A stretch of 64,000 bases of DNA from Rostrohypoxylon terebratum (GCA_022497145.1 MU385857.1:496001-560000); one strand, 5' to 3'. Shown: positions 22,965 through 34,404, counted from the first letter of the stretch. Made by a program: numbers and translations. The notes: generated by a model not told the origin, from the sequence alone.

Positions 22965-23592
22965 TTATTTTGGAAATTTTGTCCACTTGTATTTCCCGAT
23001 CTGACATTTCTGTTAGCAACACGAAGTGTATATAGGATAGTACAACTTACCTTCCGCCATTCCCTGACAAGTCTCGGCATTCCCAACATGGCCTTTCTCC
23101 TCGTCTCCATCCTATCCTAGTGGTTAGCATTGAGACGCAAAACCGAAGCATTTCTTGGGCAAGCAGAGTGCTTATGGGAAATATAGGGGCTATGGCTATA
23201 ACATACTTGGTGGCCAACATTCTCTCGTGTTTGTGACCCTTGACGGATTGCCCGACACCCGTACCACGAACACGGAGACCATGCTCGACTCTGTGCCGTA
23301 TCCTCTCCTCGGTACCCTTAGACGTGAAAGGCAATAGCTCCTCCACTCCTTGTTCCCTCGCCAGCTTAACAAGCTCTGCCTGTCGTCTCAAGGAGAACTC
23401 CGGATCATGCCATTTTCCAGTCACTGGGTGCTTGTGTGGTAGGAAAGGGTTTGGTGTTGCGCCATTCGCGATCGTGTTCGTTCTCGTCGAGGAGGGAAGG
23501 ATCTGATTTGGAGGGTATTTGGCGAAGAATCGTGTAAGGCGCGGATGTAGCGTCTTCGCCAGCTCGACGTACTTGGTGTTGACTGCCGCCAT
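22965..23592 (-). CDS. MRPL25: mitochondrial large-subunit ribosomal protein mL59 (MRPL25)
   Basis: Fungal-specific protein of the mitochondrial 54S subunit. Three exons: 23592-23207, 23111-23051 and 23009-22965 (163 residues). The first intron (95 nt) splits the Lys codon of LATKMETRR; of two AG sites six bases apart near 23112-23117 only the inner one keeps the frame. The second intron (GTAAGT ... GCTAACAG, 41 nt) joins VREWRK to a short tail ending YKWTKFPK. Family features seen: an N-terminus with YVELAKTLHPRLTRFFAKYPP, then NPFLPHKHPVTGKWHDPEFS with SLRRQAELVKLAREQGVEELLPF, then GLRVRGTGVGQSVKGHKHER. The tiny last exon could start nine bases later at a second AG, removing KCQ without changing frame. 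The gene is divergent from PRP28, with 518 bp between starts. Confidence 0.9.
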
Positions 23593-24110
23593 CCCCGCTC
23601 ACGATTGAGCCGGTAAAATGTCACTCAGGACAATTGGCTGTGGATGATGATTGGGAGAAAAAAAAAAGTCGTGATTGTAAAGTGCGAGTCGCAAAAAAGT
23701 TCACAAAGTGCTTCCAAAATTTGGTGACGGATGGCAATTGGCAGGGGTCTCCATCTAATCTAAATTCCCCGATTGGCTCAAGCCGCTAGTGGCTTAAGCG
23801 GTTCAATGTTCTTTACAAGCAAGCCCGTACCCCCGACAAGGCGATTCCAGTTGTCTGGTTGTCTGCTTAGCTTCATCCTTGCTTCCAAACTCGAAATTTA
23901 AAACTAAACAGAAACAAGATCGGCTTATATCTTTCTTGTACTTGAATATACTTGAATTTCTCGGGGATTTCTACTCTGGCATCTAGCTTTGTAATAAAGT
24001 CGCGATAACCATCTAGCCCGCCGTGTATTCTAGAACTCTCAACCGATTGAAGACCTCAAGTACTAGACCTACAAAGAATCAAGACCTATCTACATCAACG
24101 TTTTCCGATC
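23593..24110. promoter_or_regulatory. divergent promoter of mL59 and PRP28
   Basis: A 518-bp interval between two start codons on opposite strands. An A-rich run lies near 23658-23668. The direct repeat AGTGGCTTAAGC / GCCGCTAGTGGCTTAAG lies near 23780-23800. Transcription start sites cannot be placed. Confidence 0.6.
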
Positions 24111-26351
24111 ATGGGGATGCAACCGCGAGCCGGGTCGGTGGCGCATACGAACGGTAACAACGGAACGAATAGAACAAATGGCGAAGCAACCAAGCGAAAA
24201 GCGCCTCTCGATATCGAAGAGATCCTGCGCAAGAAGAAAGAAGCAAACGACGCTGCTGCCAAGCCAAGATTCATCCCCAAGGCTGAGCGGGAACGTCTAG
24301 CAGCAGAGAAGGAAAAGGAGGATGAAGAGAGACGAAAACGAAAGGCTCAAGAAGAAGCGCGAAATAACTCTAGCAGCAAACCTGCAAGCTCGCGAGAACT
24401 TGATAGAAGATATGGCACCCGTCGCGATCGAGACTACGCGCCAGTTGTCCCAACAGGACCTAAAGCTATGCGTCAATCCGGCCGTGATAATAGACGAGAC
24501 GACTACGAGATTTTAGACACGCGAGCAAATTCTAAGGCCAAAGACGAGCCGGCGGGTAAAAAGAAGAGGCCTCCGCCAGAGGAAGCGGAAGCAGCTTCGA
24601 TAAGAGCACGATACATGGGTCCTGAAATGAACCAGTCCACATTCTCGGCTAAGAAGAAGAGGAGAAGGACGACGGATAAGAAGTTCAATTTTGAATGGGA
24701 CGCCGAGGAAGACACAACGCAAATCCACAACCCTATCTACGCAGAGAGGGCTGAGCCGACTTTCTTTGGAAGAGGAAGGCTGGCTGGATTTGATGATGAT
24801 ATGACGGAGGAGAATGCAAAGAAATACGCCATGTCTCTTATCGAGCGCGATCCTGAGAATGGAAAACAACGAGCACAAGAACTGCTAGACATGATGCAAA
24901 AGGCAAAGGAGAGAGCCAACCGCAACGGGCTGGGGAAGCACTGGTCCGAGAAGAAGTTGGAAGATATGCGTGAACGAGACTGGCGTATCTTCAAGGAAGA
25001 CTTTGGTATATCAACAAAGGGTGGACTTATTCCGAACCCGATGCGAAATTGGCAGGAATCTGGTCTACCTCGACGGCTATTGGAAATTATCCGCAAGGTC
25101 GGCTACGATGAACCAACCCCAGTTCAACGTGCGGCAATCCCTATCGCTTTGCAAGCACGAGATTTAATTGGTGTGGCCGTCACTGGTTCAGGAAAAACAG
25201 CTGCTTTCTTACTACCTCTACTAGTGTACATCTCGGAACTGCCCCCCTTGACTGAGATTACTAAGAACGACGGTCCCTACTCATTAATCATTGCCCCAAC
25301 CCGAGAGTTGGTCCAGCAAATCGAGTCGGAGGCAAAGAAGTTCGCGATACCACTAGGTTTCACAGTTGTCAGTCTTGTCGGTGGACACTCACTTGAAGAA
25401 CAAGCATTTGCTTTGAGAAATGGTGCTGAGATTATTGTCGCTACGCCTGGTCGTCTAGTCGATTGTATCGAACGGCGTCTGTTGGTACTATCCCAATGTT
25501 GTTACATCATCATGGATGAAGCAGATCGTATGATTGATATGGGTTTCGAAGAACCCGTCAACAAGATATTGGACGCGCTTCCTGTCACCAACGAGAAGCC
25601 GGACACGGACGCCGCTGAAAATGCACAACTGATGAGCAGGCATCTAGGAGGCAAAGATCGATACCGACAGACTATGATGTACACGGCCACTATGCCTTCG
25701 GCTGTTGAGAAGATTGCAAAGAAATACCTACGTCGCCCAGCCACGGTCACAATCGGAAATGCTGGTGAGGCTGTAGATACAGTTGAACAACGGGTCGAAT
25801 TCGTACCTGGAGAGGATCGCCGCAAGAAGCGTTTGCAGGAGATTCTATCATCCAACGACTTCGCGCCGCCTATCATCGTCTTCGTCAACATCAAGCGAAA
25901 CTGTGATGCCGTTGCTCGAGAAATCAAGCACATGGGCTTCTCTGCCGTCACACTCCACGGTAGCAAGACTCAAGAGCAGCGAGAGCAAGCTCTTGCCTCG
26001 GTACGTAACGGTTCAACAGACGTCTTGGTGGCGACAGACTTGGCTGGTCGTGGTATCGATGTCCCTGACGTGTCTCTCGTCATCAATTTCAACATGGCCA
26101 CGTCCATCGAGAGCTACACACATCGTATTGGTCGTACGGGTCGTGCGGGCAAGAGTGGTGTTGCCATCACGTTCCTAGGCAACGAAGACTCGGACGTCAT
26201 GTACGATCTAAGACAGATGCTATCGAAGAGCTCGATATCCAGAGTGCCAGAAGAGCTACGTCGGCACGAGGCGGCACAGCAGAAGCCGACCAAAGGCCCC
26301 AAGAAGATCGAGGAGAAGGGGTTTGGTGGAAAGGGAGGTAGTTGGGATTAA
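24111..26351 (+). CDS. PRP28: DEAD-box RNA helicase Prp28 (U5 snRNP)
   Basis: ATP-dependent helicase that displaces U1 snRNP from the 5' splice site during spliceosome activation. Single exon, 746 residues. The charged, RS/KE-rich N-terminus contains PLDIEEILRKKKEAND and PRFIPKAERERL, and later the Prp28-type stretch NFEWDAEEDT. Helicase motifs in order: Q motif PTPVQRAAIP; I AVTGSGKT (about 356-363); Ia PTRELVQQ; Ib ATPGRLVD; II DEAD (469-472); III as TAT (about 525) instead of SAT; IV VFVNIKRNCD; V ATDLAGRGIDV; VI HRIGRTGRAGK (from about 671). The Ser-to-Thr change in motif III is also known in some DEAD-box proteins of this type. Length and N-terminal signature separate it from other DEAD-box paralogues. 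Confidence 0.95.
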   Translation: MGMQPRAGSVAHTNGNNGTNRTNGEATKRKAPLDIEEILRKKKEANDAAAKPRFIPKAERERLAAEKEKEDEERRKRKAQEEARNNSSSKPASSRELDRRYGTRRDRDYAPVVPTGPKAMRQSGRDNRRDDYEILDTRANSKAKDEPAGKKKRPPPEEAEAASIRARYMGPEMNQSTFSAKKKRRRTTDKKFNFEWDAEEDTTQIHNPIYAERAEPTFFGRGRLAGFDDDMTEENAKKYAMSLIERDPENGKQRAQELLDMMQKAKERANRNGLGKHWSEKKLEDMRERDWRIFKEDFGISTKGGLIPNPMRNWQESGLPRRLLEIIRKVGYDEPTPVQRAAIPIALQARDLIGVAVTGSGKTAAFLLPLLVYISELPPLTEITKNDGPYSLIIAPTRELVQQIESEAKKFAIPLGFTVVSLVGGHSLEEQAFALRNGAEIIVATPGRLVDCIERRLLVLSQCCYIIMDEADRMIDMGFEEPVNKILDALPVTNEKPDTDAAENAQLMSRHLGGKDRYRQTMMYTATMPSAVEKIAKKYLRRPATVTIGNAGEAVDTVEQRVEFVPGEDRRKKRLQEILSSNDFAPPIIVFVNIKRNCDAVAREIKHMGFSAVTLHGSKTQEQREQALASVRNGSTDVLVATDLAGRGIDVPDVSLVINFNMATSIESYTHRIGRTGRAGKSGVAITFLGNEDSDVMYDLRQMLSKSSISRVPEELRRHEAAQQKPTKGPKKIEEKGFGGKGGSWD

Positions 26352-27256
26352 GGGCTAGCCGATGCTTACACGTAATTATTAGACCTATCATGGAAGTGAA
26401 TATAACTACGATGGTTCTATGTACTTGATTCTAATTACCTACTTAGGTATTCACATAGTCGTCCGCTATGTGAAGCCTAGCCCAGAAAGTCCCTGCCCCT
26501 ACATAGTAGGGAACGGCCTCGAACATTTCGAAAGGATATTTAAAGACGGATAAGTGTCTTATACTACCTCTATATGTTACCCTCAGCTAAATAACGTAAC
26601 CAGGTATGTGATACCATTCAACAATTCAACAGGCGAACCTGTAACAATAAGACTAAGAGAGTCAAAACGGACGTTTTCAATATATTAAGCATTGCTAGGC
26701 AATTTTGTTTTCCACAAGTTGTGTTCTTATCTAAGACGTCTAAATGGTTATATCCGTGCAGTCGGAGCTGCAAGTCGCACGACACTCTACCATAATCAAA
26801 TTGCGAACTTGATCCGGGTATCAAGACGTAGCACTGGATGGATGGTAAGAATGGGAATTGTCTCGCTTCCATTCGTTTACAGTGGGATCTACGTTCTAGA
26901 ATCCGCAGCTGAGATGCGCTCGAATGTGACCCTGCATGAGATTGTTTCCAAGAGTTGCGGTTTCGGGAGAGACGGCCGCCGGCAGCGCAAGCAATATCAT
27001 GGACATGGATTGATGTAAGCCGTGTACGAAATGTACGTCCTAGTTGCCGTAGTTGGTAGGTATATTCTTGGCCCTGGATGTTTTTTGACCTGTTGGTGCG
27101 AAGCGAATCTACCATCTCGAACAAATTTAGAAAGGGAGCGGCAGATGGAGACAGATGAAGGCAGGGACGTAGCACCTATCAAATTCGTGTGGGACAATCC
27201 CTGTAAATTTCCCGCTACACCGCCTACCTTCTGTGGCGTCATTTTCTCTCTCTCTC

Positions 27257-27290
<34 letters not shown>

Positions 27291-27979
27291 TTTTAATTTT
27301 CTTTTCCGCATACAAAATATCCATGTCCGAACATACCTAGGTTTAGGAACCCTGATGGCCAAGTTGAAAAAAAAAGACTCATACTTGATTTAGCATCCCA
27401 CACAATATACACATAATATACACACACATACATACAGTCATGGTTGTATAGTATCGATTTTTGTTGTATATATGTTGGCTTGGTGAAAATGAATACATTG
27501 GATCTACATATCGTCTATCTCATAATGCACGAATAGGGATTGTTTCCCCAGCTGCCCAGTTGATTGCCCCTCTATTATTAACCCCTCCACCCCTCCATTT
27601 ACGAATAATTGGTTGCTTAAGATACTAAAAAAAGTGTGAAAAATGCCCTAAATGCCCCTCTAATTGGAAATGGAAATCAGAACCCCTCCATATGTCCATA
27701 GTCCATAATATCTTCATATCGTAAAACCTACCGCATGTGAAATTTTAATTTTTGAAACTTCCCACTTCCGAGTCACTACCAGCTGTACCTTACAGGTGTC
27801 AGGTGTACATTCATTCCTACCTAATACATAGTACCTTACCGGAATACACAACTTGGAACTTGGAACTTGGAAGGCTACTACCTAGTAGAGTCTGGTGCTT
27901 CTTCCCTCTTCTACGCTGTACATATTGTATAACAATTGTATTATATTATAACACCCTCCTCCTCCCTCTTTCTTTGCAC
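26352..27979. other. intergenic between PRP28 and the aminopeptidase gene
   Basis: No recognised gene. The largest open frame (26618-27175, minus, 185 codons) is opposed by a frame on the other strand and resembles nothing known. The interval contains a T/C-rich low-complexity tract (27242-27294) and an AT-rich stretch. Just before 27980 there is a CT-rich leader (CACCCTCCTCCTCCCTCTTT) for the aminopeptidase. Confidence 0.5.
27242..27294 (+). repeat. polypyrimidine low-complexity tract: (TC)n, (TTTTC)n, then poly-T
   Basis: TC dinucleotides, then three TTTTC-like units, then about 21 T. Read-length and indel errors are likely here. Confidence 0.9.
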
Positions 27980-30900
27980 ATGTCTTTGCGAGCCTCTTAC
28001 CGTGTCGAGTCCCTTCCTCGAATCTCAACGCTTGCACGAGTTCGACTAAGATCGCTTACCTCTCTGAATTCTCTGACCTCTCTTACTACTACCCTCCCAA
28101 CCTCACCAACCACATCAGCCGCAACCGCATCTCTGTGGAGACGGAATCACTCCTGGCGCAGTCCTGCCTTAACCACTCCACCTTCTTGCCGGTATACATG
28201 ACCCAGTTGACCGCCCTTCCCACCCAAATTAGGCTCGTAGACTAATCCCGAAGCTGCACTTAGCTCTCGCCTTACCACTTACTCCTCACTCATCTCAGTC
28301 CCACGAACCTCTCCCTTTGACAAGGCTAGAAGTACCACCCCCTCCAAGACCCTCATTAGACACTGTTCATACCGGAGACAAAACATGTGTAGACTTGCTG
28401 GAGACGTCGAACATACCGGAGGGGCCAACCCTGACCCTACCAAGGGTCGCGAGCTCCTCCCAACCAACGTCATCCCGACACACTATGATGTGACCTTAGA
28501 ACCTAATTTCGACAAGTTCACTTTCGAGGGAAAGGTCCTCATCGACTTCGATGTCAAGGATGAGACCAAGTCTATCTCTCTTCACACCATCGACCTCGAC
28601 ATCCACAGCGCCAATATCAAGTCTGGGGACAATGTCACTAGGTAAGTTTGGTTCTATATAGCGGACACGTGCCCTTGTTTCTAACATACCTCGCCAGTTC
28701 TTCCTCAGCGATCACTTACGACAAATCCAAGCAGGTCTCCAAAATCGATCTTCAGGATGCTATCCCCACGGGAAAGGCTCAGTTGGAGATCAAGTTCACT
28801 GGTCAGTTGAACGACCAGATGGCCGGGTTCTACCGATCTACCTACAAGAAGCCCGATGGATCTGAAGGAGTCCTTGCTACGACACAGATGGAGGCCAATG
28901 ACTGTCGCCGCGCTTTCCCCTGCTTCGATGAACCCATGCACAAGGCCAAGTTCACCGTGACGCTCATTGCGGACAAGCATTTGACATGTCTCAGCAACAT
29001 GGACGTTGCTTCCGAGTCGGAGGTGCAATCAGAGATTAGCGGATCTACCAAGAAGGCTGTCAAGTTTAACACTACTCCTCTCATGTCGACTTACCTCGTC
29101 GCTTTCATCATTGGTGAGCTAAACTACATCGAAACCAAGAAATTCCGTGTCCCGATCCGAGTATATGCTCCCCCTAGCTCAGATATCGAGCACGGCCGTT
29201 TCTCTCTCTCGCTCGCTGCGCGAACCCTCGAGTACTACGAGAAGATCTTTGGTGCCGACTTTCCGTTGCCCAAAATGGACATGGTTGCTATTCCTGATTT
29301 TGCGGCAGGTGCTATGGAAAACTGGGGCCTGATCACTTACCGTGTCGTTGATCTTATGTTGGACGAGAAGGCTAGCGGTGCAGCCATGAAGGAACGTGTT
29401 GCCGAGGTGGTGCAGCACGAATTGGCGCACCAATGGTTCGGCAACTTGGTGACTATGGACTGGTGGGAAGGCCTATGGCTTAATGAAGGTTTCGCGACCT
29501 TGATGAGTTGGCTAAGTGAGTTTCCTATTTCGATTTGTTTTAAAAGAATGGCCGACTGACTGTTACCATCCACGCAGGCTGCAATTACTTTTACCCAGAG
29601 TGGAAGGTCTGGGAAAATTACGTTACGGACAACCTCCAGAGTGCTCTAGGACTAGACTCGTTGAGGAGCAGCCATCCTATCGAAGTACCAGTTAAGCGCG
29701 CGAGCGAGGTTGACCAGATTTTCGATGCCATTTCCTACTCCAAGGGTTCTTGCGTCCTTCGCATGATCTCTACTTACCTTGGTGAGGAGACCTTCTTGGA
29801 AGGTGTTCGGAGATATATCAAGAAGCATGCCTACGGTAACACCCAAACAGAAGACTTGTGGGCAGCCCTTGAAGAGGCAAGTGGCAAACCTGTTAAGGAG
29901 ATCATGTCCATCTGGACCAAGAACGTTGGCTTCCCCGTAGTACAAGTTACGGAAAACCCGGCGGATAGCACAATCCAGGTCAAGCAGAATCGGTTCTTGA
30001 GGACTGGCGACACAAAGCCTGAAGAGGATCAAGTGTTGTATCCGGTCTTTCTAGGGCTCCGATCCAAGGATGGCGTGGATGACTCCCTTACGTTGACGAA
30101 GAGAGAAGATGTATTCAAGGTCAAGGACCTGGACTTCTTCAAGCTGAATGCGAACCACACCAGCATTTACAGGACAAGTTACACGCCGGAACGCCTCACT
30201 AAGCTAGGCCAGTCCGCCAAGGAGGGCTTGCTTACGGTTGAGGATCGTGCTGGTATGATTGCCGACGCCGGCGCTCTTGCCGTATCGGGTTATCAGAAAA
30301 CCTCCGGTGTTCTAAACCTATTGAAGGGTTTCGACACGGAAGAATCATTCGTTGTATGGAGCGAGATCATCGCTAGGGTTGCGACCGTTCAATCGGCTTG
30401 GGTCTTTGAAGACAAGACCGTGAAAGATGGACTAGAGGCCTTCGTTAAGGAGCTTGTCAGTGAGAGAGCTCATAAGCTAGGCTGGACATTCTCGGACAAG
30501 GATGGCCATGTTGAACAACAATTCAAGTCCATGTTGTTTGGTGCGGCTGGTATGGCTGGAGACCAGGCTATCATCGCTGCGTCAAAGGAGATGTTCAACA
30601 AGTATATGGATGGTGATAAGTCAGCAATCCACCCGAACATCCGAGGTAGCGTCTTCAGCATGGCTCTGAAGTATGGTGGAAAGGAAGAGGTAAGCTTTAT
30701 TTTGAAGATCCGTTGAAACTTTCATTAATACGATTTATAGTACGACAAAGTCCTCAACTTCTTCCGTACCTCCAGCAACAGCGATGAGCGCAATACTGCT
30801 CTGAGGTGCATCGGTCGGGCTAAGGAGCCGGCTCTTATTAAGAGCACGCTGGACCTTGTCCTTAGTGGCGAGGTCAAGAGTCAAGATCTGTACCTTCCAG

Positions 30901-31220
30901 CAAGCGGGCTGAGAAGCCATGCGGAGGGTATCGAGGCGCTGTTCTCTTGGCTGACTGAGAAGTGGCCAGCAATCAGCAAGCGACTGAGCGGAAACGCCCC
31001 TATCCTAGGATCGATGGTTACTATCTGCACATCTAGCTTCGCGAAGCCGGAGCAACTCAAGAAGGTGGAGGAATTTTTCGACGGCATCGAGACCAAGTCA
31101 TTCGCCCAACCCCTTGCCCAAAGCAAGGATGCTATCCGCAGCAAGATCTCATGGGTAGAACGTGACCGCGACGACGTCGCGGCATGGGTCAAAGAGAACG
31201 GATATGGCGCTAGCTCGTGA
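27980..31220 (+). CDS. APE2: M1 zinc aminopeptidase (Ape2/Aap1 type) with an upstream mitochondrial-type start
   Basis: Metallo-aminopeptidase that removes N-terminal residues from peptides. Exons: 27980-28191, 28264-28641, 28698-29515, 29578-30689 and 30741-31220. The long form has 999 residues. A start at the in-frame ATG 28385 (MCRLAGDVEHTGG) gives the usual cytosolic 888-residue form. The upstream exon encodes MSLRASYRVESLPRISTLAR..., basic, Ser/Thr-rich and without acids early on, like a mitochondrial presequence. It joins in frame through a 72-nt intron (GTATAC ... GACTAAT ... CTTAG), with 40 stop-free codons up to Met 28385. The active site has GAMEN (about 401-405, long form) and HELAHQWFG (zinc ligands His437, His441 and Glu460, catalytic Glu438), followed by NEG. 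The C-terminal helical ERAP1-like domain is complete, ending VKENGYGASS. Confidence 0.95.
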
Positions 31221-31897
31221 AAATTAACGTGAATTTAAAATGACAAATCACGAGATTTCTATGTGGTTTTAGAGGGCATTTGCTGGGAATTGTTTTTTTC
31301 TTTCATGCAGAGAGGAGCCCGAAAGAGATACCCGTAGACGAGGATAGAAAAAATCAATTCTTTTCAAAGGAAAAGCAGAAGATGGCGTTTGTTGCATGGT
31401 ATGTTGTTTCGACTTGTACCTCTACATCGTTCTCCGGTCTCAAGTTTCCGGTTATGAATTTGATCAAAAAAGTGACGTGTCATTCTACTTCATCTAAGAT
31501 TTATGGGAAGAGCTTCTGGAATATCGTAGATCTCATGATGGAAAATACTCATGTAATTATGAACGAGTTGAATTGTTGGTCTTGTTCATATCAAAGCGGA
31601 GTTATAAAAAGTATAGGTAGGCAATTAGGTAGGTACGTTGCAGAGATGGGATGATCAACACAAATTCAAGGTTATCCCGGTTTTAAGAGCCAACATTGAC
31701 CTCTAGGGCTGTGTTACCTCACATACCTCCTCTTATTCTTGCCCTTTCCCAACGAGATGTGGTTACGTAGGGAAGTAACGTGTTACCAAACGAAACTTTC
31801 TTCATCGACCCTGGCGTATGTCGGGCCGGTAATAGCGCCAATGGGTTAGTTCAACGGTCCAACAATTTTTGATTTTTATCACAAGCCATCAATATTA
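31221..31897. other. 3' flank of the aminopeptidase gene
   Basis: Contains the presumed 3' UTR and terminator. Two TAGGTAGG motifs lie at 31614 and 31626. No supported gene is seen; the open frame at 31280-31654 has no family resemblance. Confidence 0.5.
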
Positions 31898-32240
31898 CAG
31901 TAAAACCTCGCCATAACGATACGCCAAGAACAAGAGGTATGTATCGTTATATGAGATTATCGGTATGAGAAAAAAGACACTATACCCCGAATAGGTAAGG
32001 TACGTCATGAATTATCCTGGTAATTAGAAGTGGGGCTATAAGTGTTTACTTAAAGCGGTAATTAATAAGGCATTTTATCACTTTTTATAGCGATATGAGT
32101 GGTGGAAGCCGAGAAAAATAACGATGTTCGTTATAGGCAAATTATCGTTATTTCACATACAAAATCGTCAAAAACCGCTGAGCGTATCGTTATATTAGAT
32201 AATCGTTCTGGACTAGGATCGTTATAGCGAGGTTTTACTG
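31898..32240. mobile_element. MITE, Tc1/mariner-pogo type, 343 bp with about 23-bp terminal inverted repeats
   Basis: The left end begins CAGTAAAACCTCGCCATAAC and the right end is its reverse complement with one mismatch (22 of 23). Both ends are flanked by TA (31896-31897 and 32241-32242), the target-site duplication of Tc1/mariner elements. The CAGTA...ACCTCG start is like pogo/Tigger-type termini. The interior has no transposase frame but repeats the motif ATCGTTATAT.AGAT.ATCG near 31945 and near 32192, in the same orientation. It is therefore a non-autonomous element. It lies about 0.8 kb upstream of the enolase ATG. Confidence 0.9.
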
Positions 32241-32651
32241 TAGTAGAGGGAGTTACGGAGTAATTGTTTAGGTACTTGTGTAGCTAAGCTATCTTGGCGT
32301 ATGAGACATGTACCAACCTTGTACTATTGTACTATTACCTGTACCAAAACCAAGCCCCTCCTTCTGTGGCGTCATCCTGGTGAGGTCCGTCGCCGGACCC
32401 CGCCAGCCCGCCAATTATAGTCCAATTATAGTCGTTCCATTCCGTTTGCCTTCTCGCTCACTCACGTTGTCCGTTCAGCCCACGCTTGTACCAAGCAGCG
32501 AGCCAAACTGCCCACCCTCCGACCAGCCTGCCAGCCTGGGAGCATTTAGGTACCTTACAATTTCTTAACTTTGTCAGAGTTTATATTTTTCTTTCTTCCT
32601 TCTTCCCAATTCACCTAATCGCCTACTTCCCAGCAATATCCCTAGAACATA

Positions 32652-33009
32652 GTAAGTCTACGAGCTTCATTTATCTACTAGCTATCGTATTATCACGTAC
32701 GAGCAATCGTGAATTTATTCACATCACGCTTCCTTTGCAATTTTTGATATTTGATGACATCCTAAGCTACCCCGCCATCCCACCATCCTTTCCCTCCAAT
32801 CCTCACCACCCCTACAATTTTCTATCTAGATACTATTCTGAGGCATATAACTGTATCCTGCCCATTGGATGAGTCACTTACAAGATCCTCCTGAGCGAAT
32901 TTCTTGCCTACAAGGTTCTCTTGTTAAATACCTTGGGCTTCGCTATACTTTCCCTTAACTTTATTCAATTCAAAACCATTCTTTGACTAACCCTTCGTTT
33001 TTTCTACAG
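32652..33009 (+). other. probable 5' UTR intron of the enolase gene
   Basis: A GTAAGT donor at 32652 and a textbook acceptor at 33009 (TGACTAAC branch point, long T run, CTACAG) lie just before the coding start at 33034. Highly expressed fungal glycolytic genes often have leader introns. The donor choice is less certain than the acceptor. Confidence 0.55.
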
Positions 33010-33033
33010 CCTTACTACACATAGAACGTTAAG

Positions 33034-34404
33034 ATGGCCATCAAGAAGATTCACGCTCGTTCCGTCTATGACTCCCGTGGCAACCCTACCGTAGAGGTCG
33101 ATGTTGTCACTGAGACCGGTCTTCACCGTGCCATCGTTCCTTCTGGAGCTTCCACCGGTCCGTACTCCTCCGATAGCTCGACATATCCCGCCCGCTAACA
33201 TGGTATAATAGGTCAACATGAGGCCTGCGAACTCCGTGACGGTGACAAGAGCAAGTGGGGCGGCAAGGGTGTTACCAAGGCCGTTGAGAATGTCAACAGC
33301 GTCATTGCTCCCGCTGTCATCAAGGAGGGTCTTGATGTGAAGGACCAGAGTGCCGTCGACAAGTTCCTGAACAGCCTTGACGGAACTACCAACAAGACGA
33401 AGCTTGGTGCCAACGCTATCTTGGGTGTCAGTCTGGCCATTGCCAAGGCCGGTGCTGCTGAGAAGGGAGTGCCACTCTACGCCCACGTCTCTGACCTTGC
33501 CGGCACCAAGAAGCCCTATGTTCTCCCCGTCCCCTTCATGAACGTCTTGAACGGTGGTTCCCACGCTGGTGGCCGATTGGCATTCCAGGAGTTCATGATC
33601 GTTCCCTCTGCCGCTCCTACCTTCACCGAGGCTATGCGTCAAGGTTCTGAGGTTTACCAAAAGCTAAAGTCTCTTGCCAAGAAGAAGTACGGCCAATCTG
33701 CGGGCAATGTCGGAGACGAGGGTGGTGTCGCCCCGGATATCCAGACTGCCGCCGAGGCCCTCGATCTCATTACCGAGGCCATTGAGCAGGCTGGTTACAC
33801 TGGCCAAGTAAAGATCGCTATGGATGTTGCATCCAGCGAATTTTACAAGGAGGACGTCAAGAAGTACGACCTCGACTTCAAGAACCCCGAGAGCGACCCC
33901 AGCAAGTGGGTCACCTACGAAGAGTTGGCTGCTCTATACGCCGACCTTGCCAAGAAGTACCCTATCGTCTCCATCGAGGACCCCTTCGCTGAGGACGACT
34001 GGGAGGCCTGGAGCTACTTTTACAAGACCCAAGATATTCAGATCGTCGCTGATGACTTGACGGTCACCAACCCTATCCGTATCAAGAAGGCCATCGAACT
34101 CAAGGCTTCCAACGCCCTGCTCCTAAAGGTCAACCAGATCGGAACTCTAACCGAGTCCATCCAAGCTGCCAAGGACTCCTTCGCTGACGGCTGGGGTGTC
34201 ATGGTTTCTCACCGTTCTGGTGAGACCGAAGACGTCACCATTGCCGACATTGTCGTCGGTATTCGAGCAGGCCAGATCAAGACCGGTGCTCCTGCTCGTT
34301 CCGAGCGTCTCGCCAAGCTTAACCAGATCCTCCGTATCGAGGAAGAACTCGGAGACAACGCCATCTACGCAGGCGAGAACTTCCGCAAGGCTGTCAACCT
34401 ATAA
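33034..34404 (+). CDS. ENO1: enolase (2-phosphoglycerate dehydratase)
   Basis: Glycolytic enzyme that converts 2-phosphoglycerate to phosphoenolpyruvate in the cytosol. Two exons: 33034-33157 and 33212-34404 (438 residues, the family length). The 54-nt intron splits the Gly of PSGASTG; its donor is the less common GTCCGT and its branch GCTAAC. Conserved parts: RSVYDSRGNPTVEVD at the N-terminus, GASTG loop, GGSHAGG, GDEGG, SIEDPFAEDDW, LLLKVNQIGT and the signature SHRSGETEDVTIAD. The codons are strongly C-ending, as expected for a highly expressed gene. The ATG (GTTAAGATGGCC) has a good context. Confidence 0.98.

Noticed and set aside
26618..27175. 185-codon minus-strand open frame between PRP28 and the aminopeptidase gene
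   Set aside because: No family resemblance, no codon bias like the neighbours, and an overlapping + frame of similar length; it lies in 3'/intergenic sequence.
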